This document shows, in pieces, positions 7,332-17,554 of a DNA stretch of 64,000 bases. The translations under genes were made by a program, and so were the position numbers. Source of the stretch: an uncultured Bacteroidia bacterium (lineage in GTDB: Bacteria > Bacteroidota > Bacteroidia > Bacteroidales > F082). The number at the start of each line of letters is the position of its first letter. Positions within the stretch are counted from its first letter, which is position 1. The notes under the pieces were generated by a model. The model was not told the DNA's origin, made no database searches, and saw only the letters and a program-made list of their open reading frames with translations. The stretch covers positions 1 to 64,000 of the forward strand of contig CACZZO010000007.1 of assembly GCA_902785755.1 (NCBI GenBank). Direction: 5' to 3'.

Positions 7332-8709
7332 GTGCCTTCGCCCCAAGTTCCCTGATAATCCCAACAGCAAACGGCAAAGAAGTCAAGAAAGTGCAGAGGT
7401 CGGCGACGGCTTGGGCGGCTTCGAGGCCTGTGATGCCAAACAGCCACGGCATGATGAAAACGGCGGGCAGGAAATACAAACCTTGCCGACACATGGAAAG
7501 CAAGGTGGCTTGCCATGTGTAGCCGATGTTTTGGAACAGCATGTTGGTCATGGTGCAAAGACCCATCAAGGGGAAGGCGATGCACTGCCAGCGCAAGGCC
7601 TGACTGCCCACGCGAATGAGTTCGGGGTCTTCGCCTCGGAACCATGAGATGATGTCGGGGGCGAAAATGTAGACCACCGATGCCAAGACAATCAGAAAAG
7701 CCGTGGAAAGCGTGATGCAAAACAAGTAACTTTCCTTGACGCGGGCATACAATTTGGCGCCAAAGTTATAGCTGCAAACAGGCTGGAACCCTTGTCCAAA
7801 CCCGATAACAATTGCGAAGCAGAACATAGTGATGCGCGACACGATAGTGAAAGCCGCCACAGTGGAGGCTTCGTTACCCGGAAGAGCATAATGCACCGCC
7901 ATGCGGTTGAGGCTGATGGTGGCCACCACCGACAAAGCCTGTCGTGCCAACGAAGGCAGTCCGCCGCGCGTGATTTCCTTGTAATAGAATAAGGTGGGGG
8001 TGAAGCTCTTGAACTTGATATGCACATTGCCCGGTCGCGAAGTGCCCCAAAGCAAGACACACCAACCAAAACATTGGCTCACCGCCGTAGCCAACGATGC
8101 TCCACTGACACCCAAATCAAGCACAAAGATAAAGATAGGGTCAAGGATGATGTTGAGGATGGCGCCCGAGGCGATGCCGATCATGCCGAAACGGGCGTTG
8201 CCTTGCAGTCGCAGTTGGTTGTTGAGGGTCAGCGACGACATCATGAAAGGCGTGGCTATCAGAATGAAACGGAGGTAGTCGTTGGCGTAGGGCAAGATGC
8301 TGTCGGTGGCACCCATCGCTCTTGATAAGGGCGAAATGAACACAAGGCAAATCGCACCTGCCAAAGTGCCGATAATCAACGGGGTGAAAAATCCAGTGGC
8401 CGCCATTTTGCCCGCGTTTTCGCCATGTTTGGCTCCCAAGGCGCGCGAAATATAGTTGCCCGAACCGTGCCCGAAAAAGAATCCGCAGGCGTTGATGAAA
8501 GCCATATAAGCGAAGGAGACACCCACACCTGCCACCGCCTCCGTGCTCAAATGACCCACGAAGAACGAGTCCACCATATTGTAGATGGTGGTCACGAGCA
8601 TACTGATGATGGTGGGTACGGCCATCTTGAGAATCAGCCTTTTGACGGGCTGCTCAGTCATCATCCGATAACGCTCGTTGAGTTTCCTTTCGTCGTTGAT
8701 GTTGGACAT
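7324..8709 (-). CDS. MATE-family multidrug/sodium exporter
   Basis: This is a 461-residue, twelve-helix MATE/NorM-like transporter that exports cationic compounds in exchange for Na+ or H+ across the inner membrane. The typical start of the first MATE repeat is seen (MAVPTIISMLVTTIYNMVDSFFVG), and the second repeat begins near ITRGGLPSLARQALSV. I chose ATG 8709 (MSNINDERK) because the upstream ATG at 8730 lies inside the -7 box. It is convergent with ATPase paralogue 2 and overlaps it by 8 bp. The substrate cannot be told. Confidence 0.88.
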   Translation of the reverse strand: MSNINDERKLNERYRMMTEQPVKRLILKMAVPTIISMLVTTIYNMVDSFFVGHLSTEAVAGVGVSFAYMAFINACGFFFGHGSGNYISRALGAKHGENAGKMAATGFFTPLIIGTLAGAICLVFISPLSRAMGATDSILPYANDYLRFILIATPFMMSSLTLNNQLRLQGNARFGMIGIASGAILNIILDPIFIFVLDLGVSGASLATAVSQCFGWCVLLWGTSRPGNVHIKFKSFTPTLFYYKEITRGGLPSLARQALSVVATISLNRMAVHYALPGNEASTVAAFTIVSRITMFCFAIVIGFGQGFQPVCSYNFGAKLYARVKESYLFCITLSTAFLIVLASVVYIFAPDIISWFRGEDPELIRVGSQALRWQCIAFPLMGLCTMTNMLFQNIGYTWQATLLSMCRQGLYFLPAVFIMPWLFGITGLEAAQAVADLCTFLTSLPFAVGIIRELGAKALN

Positions 8710-8727
8710 AGTTGGCAAAATCGGGCG

Positions 8728-8735
8728 CAAAGATA
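8728..8735 (-). promoter_or_regulatory. -7 box of the MATE gene
   Basis: On the minus strand this reads TATCTTTG, matching TAnnTTTG. It lies 18 bp before ATG 8709. Confidence 0.6.
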
Positions 8736-8840
8736 GCCATTCTTCGTGTCACTTTGTCACCCCAACTGACAAAACCCTGCCATTTTCCACTTTGGCACGA
8801 AATGTGACTAATGCCCGCCGTCGTCTTTTTGACGCGCTTT

Positions 8841-8913
8841 GCGTCACTGCGAGGTACGAAGCAGTCCAGACGAGCGGCATTAGATTGCTTCGTCGTTCCT
8901 CCTTGCAAATGAC
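8841..8913. repeat. Imperfect palindromic intergenic repeat
   Basis: CGTCACTGCGAGG...GAAGCAGTC on the left is mirrored by GATTGCTTCGTC...CCTTGCAAATGACG on the right. It resembles the dispersed palindromic repeats common between genes in Bacteroidota. It fills the space between the MATE promoter and groS. Confidence 0.6.
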
Positions 8914-8967
8914 GCGAATCGACAACAGTTAAACGATTAAACAATCAACAATTAAACATCAAATAAA

Positions 8968-9246
8968 ATGGCAAAATTAGCAATCAAACCTTTGGCTGAC
9001 CGCGTGGTCATTGAGCCAGCAGAAGCCGAACAGAAAACAGCAAGCGGTATCATCATCCCCGACACCGCAAAAGAGAAACCCCAACAAGGCATCGTCGTCG
9101 CCGTTGGTCCCGGCACGAAAGACAACCAAATGACCCTGAAAGAGGGTGACAAAGTCATCTACGGCAAATACGCCGGCACCGAGTTCCACCTCGACGGCAA
9201 GGATTATATGATTATGCGTGAAAACGACGTAATCGCAATCATCTAA
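8968..9246 (+). CDS. groS: Co-chaperonin GroES
   Basis: The 92-residue protein has the full GroES fold: [12 protein letters not shown] at the start, the mobile loop ([22 protein letters not shown]), and the C-terminal YGKYAGTE...[10 protein letters not shown]. It caps the GroEL ring in the cytoplasm. groL follows 189 bp downstream, a longer gap than is usual for this operon. The start ATG has an A-rich leader and no strong Shine-Dalgarno. Confidence 0.97.
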   Translation: MAKLAIKPLADRVVIEPAEAEQKTASGIIIPDTAKEKPQQGIVVAVGPGTKDNQMTLKEGDKVIYGKYAGTEFHLDGKDYMIMRENDVIAII

Positions 9247-11070
<1,824 letters not shown>

Positions 11071-11301
11071 TCCTGAATGCAGAATGCGGAATTAGGAATG
11101 CGGAATGACTTGCGGACAAGGTAGTCTCGCGTCCCACGTCCCCAAGTCCCACGTCAAAGAATAATGGAAACGAGCAAAAGACCTGCCTCGAAAGGGGTGG
11201 GTCTTTTTTTGTGGCATTTTGTTTTCCTTTTTTGCGGTAAATAGAATCAGATAAAAATCTGAATAACATAACAATCTGATTATCAATAAAAACAAATATG
11301 G
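11071..11301. other. groL 3' region without genes
   Basis: It holds short imperfect repeats of GAATGCGGAAT (about 11085-11106), the groL terminator, and a small palindrome TCAGAT/ATCTGA (11247-11262). No coding frame is seen. Confidence 0.5.
11176..11210 (+). terminator. Terminator of the groSL operon
   Basis: AAAAGACC pairs with GGTCTTTT around a short loop and is followed by a T run to 11210. Confidence 0.8.
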
Positions 11302-11368
11302 TTTTGGCGCAATCTCGCATTTTTAGTCAGATTGCGCCAAAAAATTATGCAGTTTTCTGGCGCAATCT
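11302..11368. promoter_or_regulatory. Orphan palindrome array of the ATPase type
   Basis: TTTTGGCGCAATCT (11302-11315) and its perfect inverse (11329-11342) are followed by a third half-site TGGCGCAATCT (11358-11368). Orientation alternates and core centres are 23 and 30 nt apart, as in the arrays of the ATPase genes, with the same ATCT end. No ATPase gene is adjacent. Confidence 0.6.
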
Positions 11369-11430
11369 TGAAATTATCGTCCTACCGAAGCCCTGTTCTA
11401 ACTATTTTCCACCTATCCCGCAATAAATTG

Positions 11431-11438
11431 TATTTTTG
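11431..11438 (+). promoter_or_regulatory. -7 box of the M23 peptidase gene
   Basis: TATTTTTG matches TAnnTTTG and lies 30 bp before ATG 11469. Confidence 0.6.
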
Positions 11439-11468
11439 CAGGTTATTAATACCTTATAAAACTGCAAA

Positions 11469-12401
11469 ATGACGGAAACAAAAGATAAAAAACCGAGGAA
11501 ATTCAGCCTTCGGAACGTTTCGTTGAAGAAACTCAACCATAAGTACGATTTTCTCATGTCGCACGATGAGAGCGGTCGGCCCATGCTCAATTTCAGGTTG
11601 AACCTCCTCAACTTGATTTTGGTCATCATCGGTTTGGCGCTGCTGCTCATCATTATCACCACATTTATCATCGCTTTCACGCCTTTGCGTGAGTACATCC
11701 CGGGTTACACCGACACCAACCTCAACCGCGAGGTCTATCTGCTCAACTTGCGTGCCGACTCGCTCAGCCGCGAAATGCACAAAAAAGACATCTATTTCGA
11801 AAACCTCCAGAAAATCGTTGAAGGTTACGACTTTGCCGCCGACAGTGCCTTGGCCTCGATTAATATCTATGAACCGTTGCCCAAGGGCGTTACCGACACG
11901 ATTACGCTGAAGAAGTCAATGCAAGACAGCCTGCTAAGGGCAGAATACGAGGCCCAAAACCAATACAACCTTTTCGGCGACGACTACTTTGCAGCCGCCA
12001 AGCAAAGCACTTGGGTGAAGAACTTCTTCGTCCCGCTCAACGGCAAGGTTATCAGCGGTTTCAATTCCAATGAAGGACATTTCGGGGTAGATATTGCCTC
12101 TGACGGCGACCAAATCATCAATGCCACCTTGGACGGCACGGTGGTTTTCTCCACATGGAGCATCAACAGCGGCTATTGCATCGGCATCCAGCATGAGGAC
12201 AGCTATTTCTCTGTCTATAAGCATAATGCGACTTTGTTGAAGAAGGAAGGCGACTATGTGAAGGCAGGGGAGGCCATCGCCATTTTGGGCAAGTCGGGCG
12301 ACAAAGCGACCATCGAACACTTGCATTTCGAGATTTGGCACAACGGCATCGCCATCAATCCTGTTGAATATATGACCATTAATCAGCCTGACGAAAACTA
12401 A
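11469..12401 (+). CDS. Membrane-anchored M23 (LytM-type) peptidase
   Basis: The 310-residue protein has a basic cytoplasmic N-terminus of about 45 residues, one membrane helix (about 46-75, rich in Leu/Ile), a periplasmic helical segment, and a C-terminal LytM domain. The zinc-site pattern is complete: His204-x3-Asp208 in HFGVD, and His284-x-His286 in HLHFE. It is either a peptidoglycan endopeptidase acting in cell division or envelope remodelling, or a regulator of one. It lies just upstream of rseP, which has its own promoter. The exact crosslink it cuts is unknown. Confidence 0.88.
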   Translation: MTETKDKKPRKFSLRNVSLKKLNHKYDFLMSHDESGRPMLNFRLNLLNLILVIIGLALLLIIITTFIIAFTPLREYIPGYTDTNLNREVYLLNLRADSLSREMHKKDIYFENLQKIVEGYDFAADSALASINIYEPLPKGVTDTITLKKSMQDSLLRAEYEAQNQYNLFGDDYFAAAKQSTWVKNFFVPLNGKVISGFNSNEGHFGVDIASDGDQIINATLDGTVVFSTWSINSGYCIGIQHEDSYFSVYKHNATLLKKEGDYVKAGEAIAILGKSGDKATIEHLHFEIWHNGIAINPVEYMTINQPDEN

Positions 12402-12408
12402 AAATCAC

Positions 12409-12416
12409 TATCTTTG
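12409..12416 (+). promoter_or_regulatory. -7 box of rseP
   Basis: TATCTTTG matches TAnnTTTG and lies 33 bp before ATG 12450. Confidence 0.6.
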
Positions 12417-12449
12417 CGCCGTTTTTTTCACCGATAAACATTACAAACC

Positions 12450-13928
12450 ATGACTATATTAATAAAGGTATTGCAGTTTTTCCTCTCCCTATCCATCCTG
12501 ATTTTCATCCATGAACTGGGCCATTTCTTGGCGGCCAAGGCCTTCAAGACCCGTGTCGAGAAGTTCTATCTCTTTTTCGATTGGGGATTCTCGATTTTCC
12601 GTTGCAAGAAGGTGAACGGCAAGTGGCGTTTCAAGTTCTTCTCGCCGAATGTGCCCGAGAAATACACCACCACCGAATACAAGGATGCGGCGGGAAAGAA
12701 ACAGAAGAAATACGACCCCATTGACCTGAGTACTTTGTCTGAGGACGACTGGCGCCGTAGCGACGAGACCGAATACGGCATAGGCTGGTTCCCGCTGGGC
12801 GGCTACAACAAGATTGCCGGCATGATTGACGAGTCGATGGACAAGTCGGCGATGCAGCAGCCCCCGCAGCCGTGGGAGTTCCGCTCGAAGCCGGCCTGGC
12901 AACGCTTCATCATCATGGTTGCCGGCGTGACCATGAATGTGCTGTTGGCCATTTTCATTTACATAGGCTTGTTGACCAAGGAGGGCGAGCAATACCTGCC
13001 TACCGCCGAGGCCAATAAATACGGCATTTCGGTCGATAGCTTGGCCTACGAATTCGGCCTCCGCGACGGTGACAAGGTTTTGGCAGTCGACGGACAATAC
13101 ATCGAGAAATTCCAAGACATTCCCATGCAAATCATCCTCGAAAAGGCCAAGACCATCGAGGTGGAACGCAACGGCAAGGACACTACGATTGTACTGCCAG
13201 AGGATGCCTTGACTAAACTCCTCGGCAAGCAAGACGCCAACTTCATCACCTATCGCTTCCCCTTCGTAGTCGAAAAGGTGATGGACAACTCCGCTGCCGA
13301 AGCGGGTGGACTGCAACCCGGCGATGTCATCATAGGCATTAATGATATTGAAACGCCTTATTATCAAGATTTTGTGAAGAATGTCAAACAGTTCAGGAAC
13401 CAAGACATTGAAGTCAAGGTGTTGCGCAAGACTGACACATTGGCATTGGCCATGCACCTGCCCGACGAAGGCGTGATAGGTGCCTACACAAGAACTTATC
13501 TGCCTGATTATTTTGAGATTGAGACCAAGGATTACACCTTCTTCCAAGCCATTCCCGCAGGTTTTGTCAAGACCTTCGACGGCCTGTCGGACTATTGGAA
13601 GCAGGTCAAGCTCATTTTCAACCCGAAGACCAAGGCATACGAGAGCGTGGGCGGTTTCATCTCCATTGGCAGCATCTTCCCCGAAACATGGATTTGGAGC
13701 CTCTTCTGGCGCATGACAGCCTTCCTGTCCATCGCCCTTGCCGTGATGAACATCCTGCCCATTCCGGCTCTTGACGGTGGCCACATCCTGTTCCTTCTCG
13801 TCGAAATCATCACGAGGCGCAAGCCTTCCGACAGATTTATGGAAGTGGCCGAAACGATAGGCCTCATCATCGTGTTAGGATTGGTGATTTTGGCCAACGG
13901 CAACGACATCATCAGGCTGTTCAGGTAA
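12450..13928 (+). CDS. rseP: Site-2 intramembrane metalloprotease RseP
   Basis: The zinc motif HELGH (21-25) lies in the first membrane helix, two PDZ-like regions occupy the middle, and the second metal motif NILPIPALDGGH lies near the C-terminus. The 492 residues exceed the usual ~450 because of an insertion after helix 1 (about 45-110), as in other Bacteroidota. It cleaves anti-sigma factors and signal-peptide remnants within the inner membrane. It is followed by the T9SS cluster, with only 69 bp before the PorP/SprF-like gene. Confidence 0.95.
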   Translation: MTILIKVLQFFLSLSILIFIHELGHFLAAKAFKTRVEKFYLFFDWGFSIFRCKKVNGKWRFKFFSPNVPEKYTTTEYKDAAGKKQKKYDPIDLSTLSEDDWRRSDETEYGIGWFPLGGYNKIAGMIDESMDKSAMQQPPQPWEFRSKPAWQRFIIMVAGVTMNVLLAIFIYIGLLTKEGEQYLPTAEANKYGISVDSLAYEFGLRDGDKVLAVDGQYIEKFQDIPMQIILEKAKTIEVERNGKDTTIVLPEDALTKLLGKQDANFITYRFPFVVEKVMDNSAAEAGGLQPGDVIIGINDIETPYYQDFVKNVKQFRNQDIEVKVLRKTDTLALAMHLPDEGVIGAYTRTYLPDYFEIETKDYTFFQAIPAGFVKTFDGLSDYWKQVKLIFNPKTKAYESVGGFISIGSIFPETWIWSLFWRMTAFLSIALAVMNILPIPALDGGHILFLLVEIITRRKPSDRFMEVAETIGLIIVLGLVILANGNDIIRLFR

Positions 13929-13997
13929 GTTTTTTGAAAAATATTTTGTCGGGATAAATACTAAATTCGTAAATTCGCGGTTTCAAAACTACCAATA

Positions 13998-14972
13998 ATG
14001 TCGAGTTTGAAGAAGAAAATCAGCCATATCGTCCTCATTATCGCCATGTTGCTGTCGGCATCGGTTGGCCTCAAGGCGCAGCAGGTGCCCATCTTCACCA
14101 ACCATGCGAATTCCTACGCCTATGCTAATGCGGGCTTTGCCGGCATGAGCGAAGGCATTAATTTGTTGGGAATTTACCGCCAGCAGTGGGCGGGCTTTGT
14201 CGACAACGACGGCAACGACATTGCCCCGCAAACCTTCCTCCTGACTGGCGACATGCCTATCAGGGCTTTGCACGGCGGCGTGGAGTTTTCCGTTATGCAA
14301 GACAAGTTGGGCTTCGAGAACAACGTCAATGTGGGCTTGGGCTATTCCTTCCACCTCGATTTGGGCGGTTCCACCCTCGGCATAGGTGTGGCAGCAACCT
14401 TGCTCAACCGCACCGTCGATTTCTCGAAACTGAATCCTAATAACGCCAGCGACCCCATTTTGCAGGGGCTGGGCGAGGAAAGCGCGATGATGGTGGATGC
14501 CAATCTGGGTTTGTTTTGGCAGATGCCGGAATCGTTCTATGTCGGTGTTTCGGTCGTCAATATACTCGAAACGATGAGTCAAGCGCTTGGTGAAAACAGC
14601 GAAAGCAGTGCCAGTTTCACCACCGACAGGACTTTCTACGCCGTGGCGGGCTATCCGTTCCAATTCGAGGACATGCCGTTGTTCACGTTCATTCCTTCTG
14701 TGAGCGTGATGAGCAATCTCGCCTCGACGCAGTTGAACGCCAGCGCCCGGGTGGTTTACAACAATTTGTTCTCGTTGGGTGTCAATTACCGTCCGCAGGA
14801 ATCGGTTGGCCTCATGGCAGGCCTTACCATCAAGGACATCACAGTGCTTTATTCCTATGATATTAATACGACGGGCCTCTTGCCGGGCTCGCACGAGATA
14901 GGGTTGAGTTATTGCTTCAAACTCGACCTCGACCGCACGCCGAGGGATTACAGAAGCGTCAGATACTTGTAG
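13998..14972 (+). CDS. T9SS-associated outer membrane protein, PorP/SprF family
   Basis: A signal peptide (about 1-29, ending LKAQ) precedes a beta-rich 14-strand-like protein. The family start QQVPIFTNHANSYAYANAGFAG and the conserved IYRQQWAGF are clear. PorP/SprF proteins anchor T9SS cargo to the cell surface or link the GldLM motor to the outside. The gene lies directly before gldKLMN, the same order as the porPKLMN operon of Porphyromonas gingivalis. It ends in a basic tail instead of a beta-signal I could define. Confidence 0.92.
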   Translation: MSSLKKKISHIVLIIAMLLSASVGLKAQQVPIFTNHANSYAYANAGFAGMSEGINLLGIYRQQWAGFVDNDGNDIAPQTFLLTGDMPIRALHGGVEFSVMQDKLGFENNVNVGLGYSFHLDLGGSTLGIGVAATLLNRTVDFSKLNPNNASDPILQGLGEESAMMVDANLGLFWQMPESFYVGVSVVNILETMSQALGENSESSASFTTDRTFYAVAGYPFQFEDMPLFTFIPSVSVMSNLASTQLNASARVVYNNLFSLGVNYRPQESVGLMAGLTIKDITVLYSYDINTTGLLPGSHEIGLSYCFKLDLDRTPRDYRSVRYL

Positions 14973-15076
14973 AAACGAACATGAAAACGGATGAATTTGA
15001 AGTGTTGAAAAAGCATGTTCGGGACAAAAAAATGGAGAAAATGCAGAAAAAAATGTGGTTTGAACATAATATTTGC

Positions 15077-15084
15077 TAATTTTG
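15077..15084 (+). promoter_or_regulatory. Possible -7 box of the gldKLMN operon
   Basis: TAATTTTG matches TAnnTTTG. It lies 94 bp before ATG 15179, a long leader, so porP read-through may also feed the operon. Confidence 0.45.
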
Positions 15085-15178
15085 GCGGTTTTTTAGAAGA
15101 AAACATCTTTGAAATCGTCACGCAAAAATAAACGAGAAAAAGAAATAATAAAATAGTAATTATCTCATTGTCAAGAAG

Positions 15179-16588
15179 ATGAAAAGACTACTGTTCGTAT
15201 TTTCCGTCGCACTGCTGCTCACGGCCTGCGGCAATTCAAATCAAGGCGAGTTGGTTGGAGTGAGAAAGTCCAACAAGACTTTCAATCAACCTGATCCTTA
15301 CGGGATGGTGTTCGTCCCGCAAGGCAATTTTACTATGGGTGTAGGCAGTGAAGACATCACGGGCTCCTACCTTAACGAGCCGAAAACGGTTTCAGTTTCC
15401 TCGTTTTTCATGGACGAGACCGAAATCACCAACAACGAGTACCGCCAATTCGTGTATTGGGTTAGGGATTCCATCGCAAGAAGGATTCTTGCAGACAACT
15501 TCCCCGATAGATATGCCATCACCGAGGGCAAAAACGGCGAAGTGTTCGATCCGCCGCACTTGAACTGGAAAGAAAAAATTGAATGGAATGGCAAGGATGC
15601 TGAGGTGCGCGAAACCCTCGAACCAATGTATCTTCCTGAGCATGAGAGATATTTCCGCCGCAAGGAAATCGACACGAGGAAGTTGTACTATTCCTATTAT
15701 TGGTTCGACATGGTTGCCGCTGCCAAGAAGGATTTCGCCGACGACAAGTTGGTGCAAAACGACCATTCACTTGGCGAAGCCGATGCGGGCATTAATGTTG
15801 ACCGCAAGGGCGCTTGGTCGAACCGTAAGCAGGGCTACAGCGACCGCTCGGTCTATGCCCGTGCCGAGGTGATTAATGTCTATCCTGACACTTTGTGCTG
15901 GATTCACGACTATGCCTATTCGTTCAACGACCCGATGACCGAGAAGTATTTCTGGCATCCGGCTTACGACAACTATCCGGTGGTGGGTGTCACGTGGCAG
16001 CAGGCTCGTGCTTTCTGCGTATGGCGCACCGAGTTGCTCAATGCCTACCTGCGCACCCGCAAGGATGCCGACCTGTCGGAGTTCCGTCTGCCCACTGAGG
16101 CCGAATGGGAATGGGCTGCCCGTGGCGGCAAAATGCTGAATCCTTATCCGTGGGGCGGTCCTAACGCCAGCAACGCGAAAGGCTGCTTCATGGCCAACTT
16201 CAAGCCGAGAAGGGGCAACTACCTCGCCGACGGTGGCTTGCGCACGCTTGTCGTGGGCTGCTATCCTCCCAATGGCTGGGGACTTTATGACATGGCTGGC
16301 AATGTGGCCGAATGGACCAACACTGCCTTTGACCCCAACTCCTACAACTTCACTTGGGACATGAACCCCAACTACACCTACAACGCCAAGAACGACGACC
16401 CGCCAGTCATGAAGCGTAAGGTTGTGCGTGGCGGCTCATGGAAAGATGTGTCGTATTATCTGCAAGTCACAACCCGCGACTACCAGTATCAAGATTCGGC
16501 CAACTGCTACACAGGCTTCCGTTGCATCCAGCCTTATTTAGGCCGCAACAAGGGCGACAACCCGAGGATGTCGAGGGTATATAGATAA
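15179..16588 (+). CDS. gldK: T9SS ring lipoprotein GldK/PorK
   Basis: The lipoprotein signal ends at Cys17 (LTACGN). The rest is a formylglycine-generating-enzyme-like (FGE-sulfatase) fold without the enzyme's role: GMVFVPQGNFTMG, FFMDETEITNNEYRQF, RLPTEAEWEWAARGG, NVAEWT, VVRGGSW, TGFRC. GldK and GldN form the large periplasmic ring under the outer membrane of the T9SS. The length of 469 is normal. It is the first gene of gldKLMN, 74 bp before gldL. Confidence 0.97.
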   Translation: MKRLLFVFSVALLLTACGNSNQGELVGVRKSNKTFNQPDPYGMVFVPQGNFTMGVGSEDITGSYLNEPKTVSVSSFFMDETEITNNEYRQFVYWVRDSIARRILADNFPDRYAITEGKNGEVFDPPHLNWKEKIEWNGKDAEVRETLEPMYLPEHERYFRRKEIDTRKLYYSYYWFDMVAAAKKDFADDKLVQNDHSLGEADAGINVDRKGAWSNRKQGYSDRSVYARAEVINVYPDTLCWIHDYAYSFNDPMTEKYFWHPAYDNYPVVGVTWQQARAFCVWRTELLNAYLRTRKDADLSEFRLPTEAEWEWAARGGKMLNPYPWGGPNASNAKGCFMANFKPRRGNYLADGGLRTLVVGCYPPNGWGLYDMAGNVAEWTNTAFDPNSYNFTWDMNPNYTYNAKNDDPPVMKRKVVRGGSWKDVSYYLQVTTRDYQYQDSANCYTGFRCIQPYLGRNKGDNPRMSRVYR

Positions 16589-16662
16589 GTCCATTAAGCA
16601 AAAAGAAATCAATAAATTATAAAAATTAATCAAAGTTAAAAACAACACTAAAATTAATTGTC

Positions 16663-17511
16663 ATGGCAAAAAAAGAACTTAGCAAATTCCAACAATTCCT
16701 CGTTTCGAGAAAGTTCAAAACCTTTATGGGCTACCTCTATGGTTGGGGTGCTGCAGTCGTTATGGTCGGTGCTTACTTCAAACTGACCCACATTCCTGGT
16801 GCTGACTTCATGTTGGCTCTTGGTTTAGGTATCGAAGCCGTAATCTTCTTCATGTCGGCTTTCGAACCTCAACATGTCGAATATGCTTGGGATAATGTTT
16901 TTGTTGAACTCGAAGAGGATTGGGACGGAAAAACGCGTACTCAGTTTGCCACCACGGGCGGCGGTGCCGGTAAGGCTGCTCACACCGATGCTGAAGATGC
17001 TATGCTGAGCAAGATGTTTGAAAAGATGAACGTCAGCGAAGATACCTTCAAGAAACTCGGCAAGGGTCTCGACAGATTGGCCGAAAACGCTGGACAGATG
17101 GCCGACATCAGCAATGCTATGGCCGCCACCACCAACTACGCCAACGCCATGGACCGCGCCACGAAGTCCATCTCCGACTTCTCGTCAGCTTATGTCCAAA
17201 CCAACCAGAAGCTTTCCGATTCTTTGGGCAAGCTCGACTTCAGCGCCCTTGATGCCAACACCATCAAGAAAGTGGCCAACAGCATGACGTCGCTCAACTC
17301 CATCTATGAGCTCCAGCTCCAAGGTGCCGAGCAGACTTCAGCCGCCAGCAAGAAGTTGACCGAAACTATGAACAAGTACATGGATAACCTCACCGCTTCA
17401 TCACAGAACGCCGGTCAACTCAACCAGCAGTTGACGCAGTTGTCGCAGCGCTTGACCGCCCTCAACAACGTCTATGGTGGAATGTTGTCAGCAATGAACA
17501 TCAAGGCATAA
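16663..17511 (+). CDS. gldL: T9SS motor protein GldL/PorL
   Basis: Two membrane helices lie near the N-terminus (about 20-40 and 46-66) in GYLYGWGAAVVMVGAYFKL and ADFMLALGLGIEAVIFFMSA, with the Glu of the second helix typical of the proton channel. A long cytoplasmic helical tail follows. GldL pentamers and GldM dimers form the proton-driven rotary motor of the T9SS. The 282 residues are normal for the longer GldL type. gldM follows after 43 bp. Confidence 0.97.
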   Translation: MAKKELSKFQQFLVSRKFKTFMGYLYGWGAAVVMVGAYFKLTHIPGADFMLALGLGIEAVIFFMSAFEPQHVEYAWDNVFVELEEDWDGKTRTQFATTGGGAGKAAHTDAEDAMLSKMFEKMNVSEDTFKKLGKGLDRLAENAGQMADISNAMAATTNYANAMDRATKSISDFSSAYVQTNQKLSDSLGKLDFSALDANTIKKVANSMTSLNSIYELQLQGAEQTSAASKKLTETMNKYMDNLTASSQNAGQLNQQLTQLSQRLTALNNVYGGMLSAMNIKA

Positions 17512-17554
17512 TTCTACTCAAACCTATTGTCTAATATAAAAAAGGAGTAAGAAT

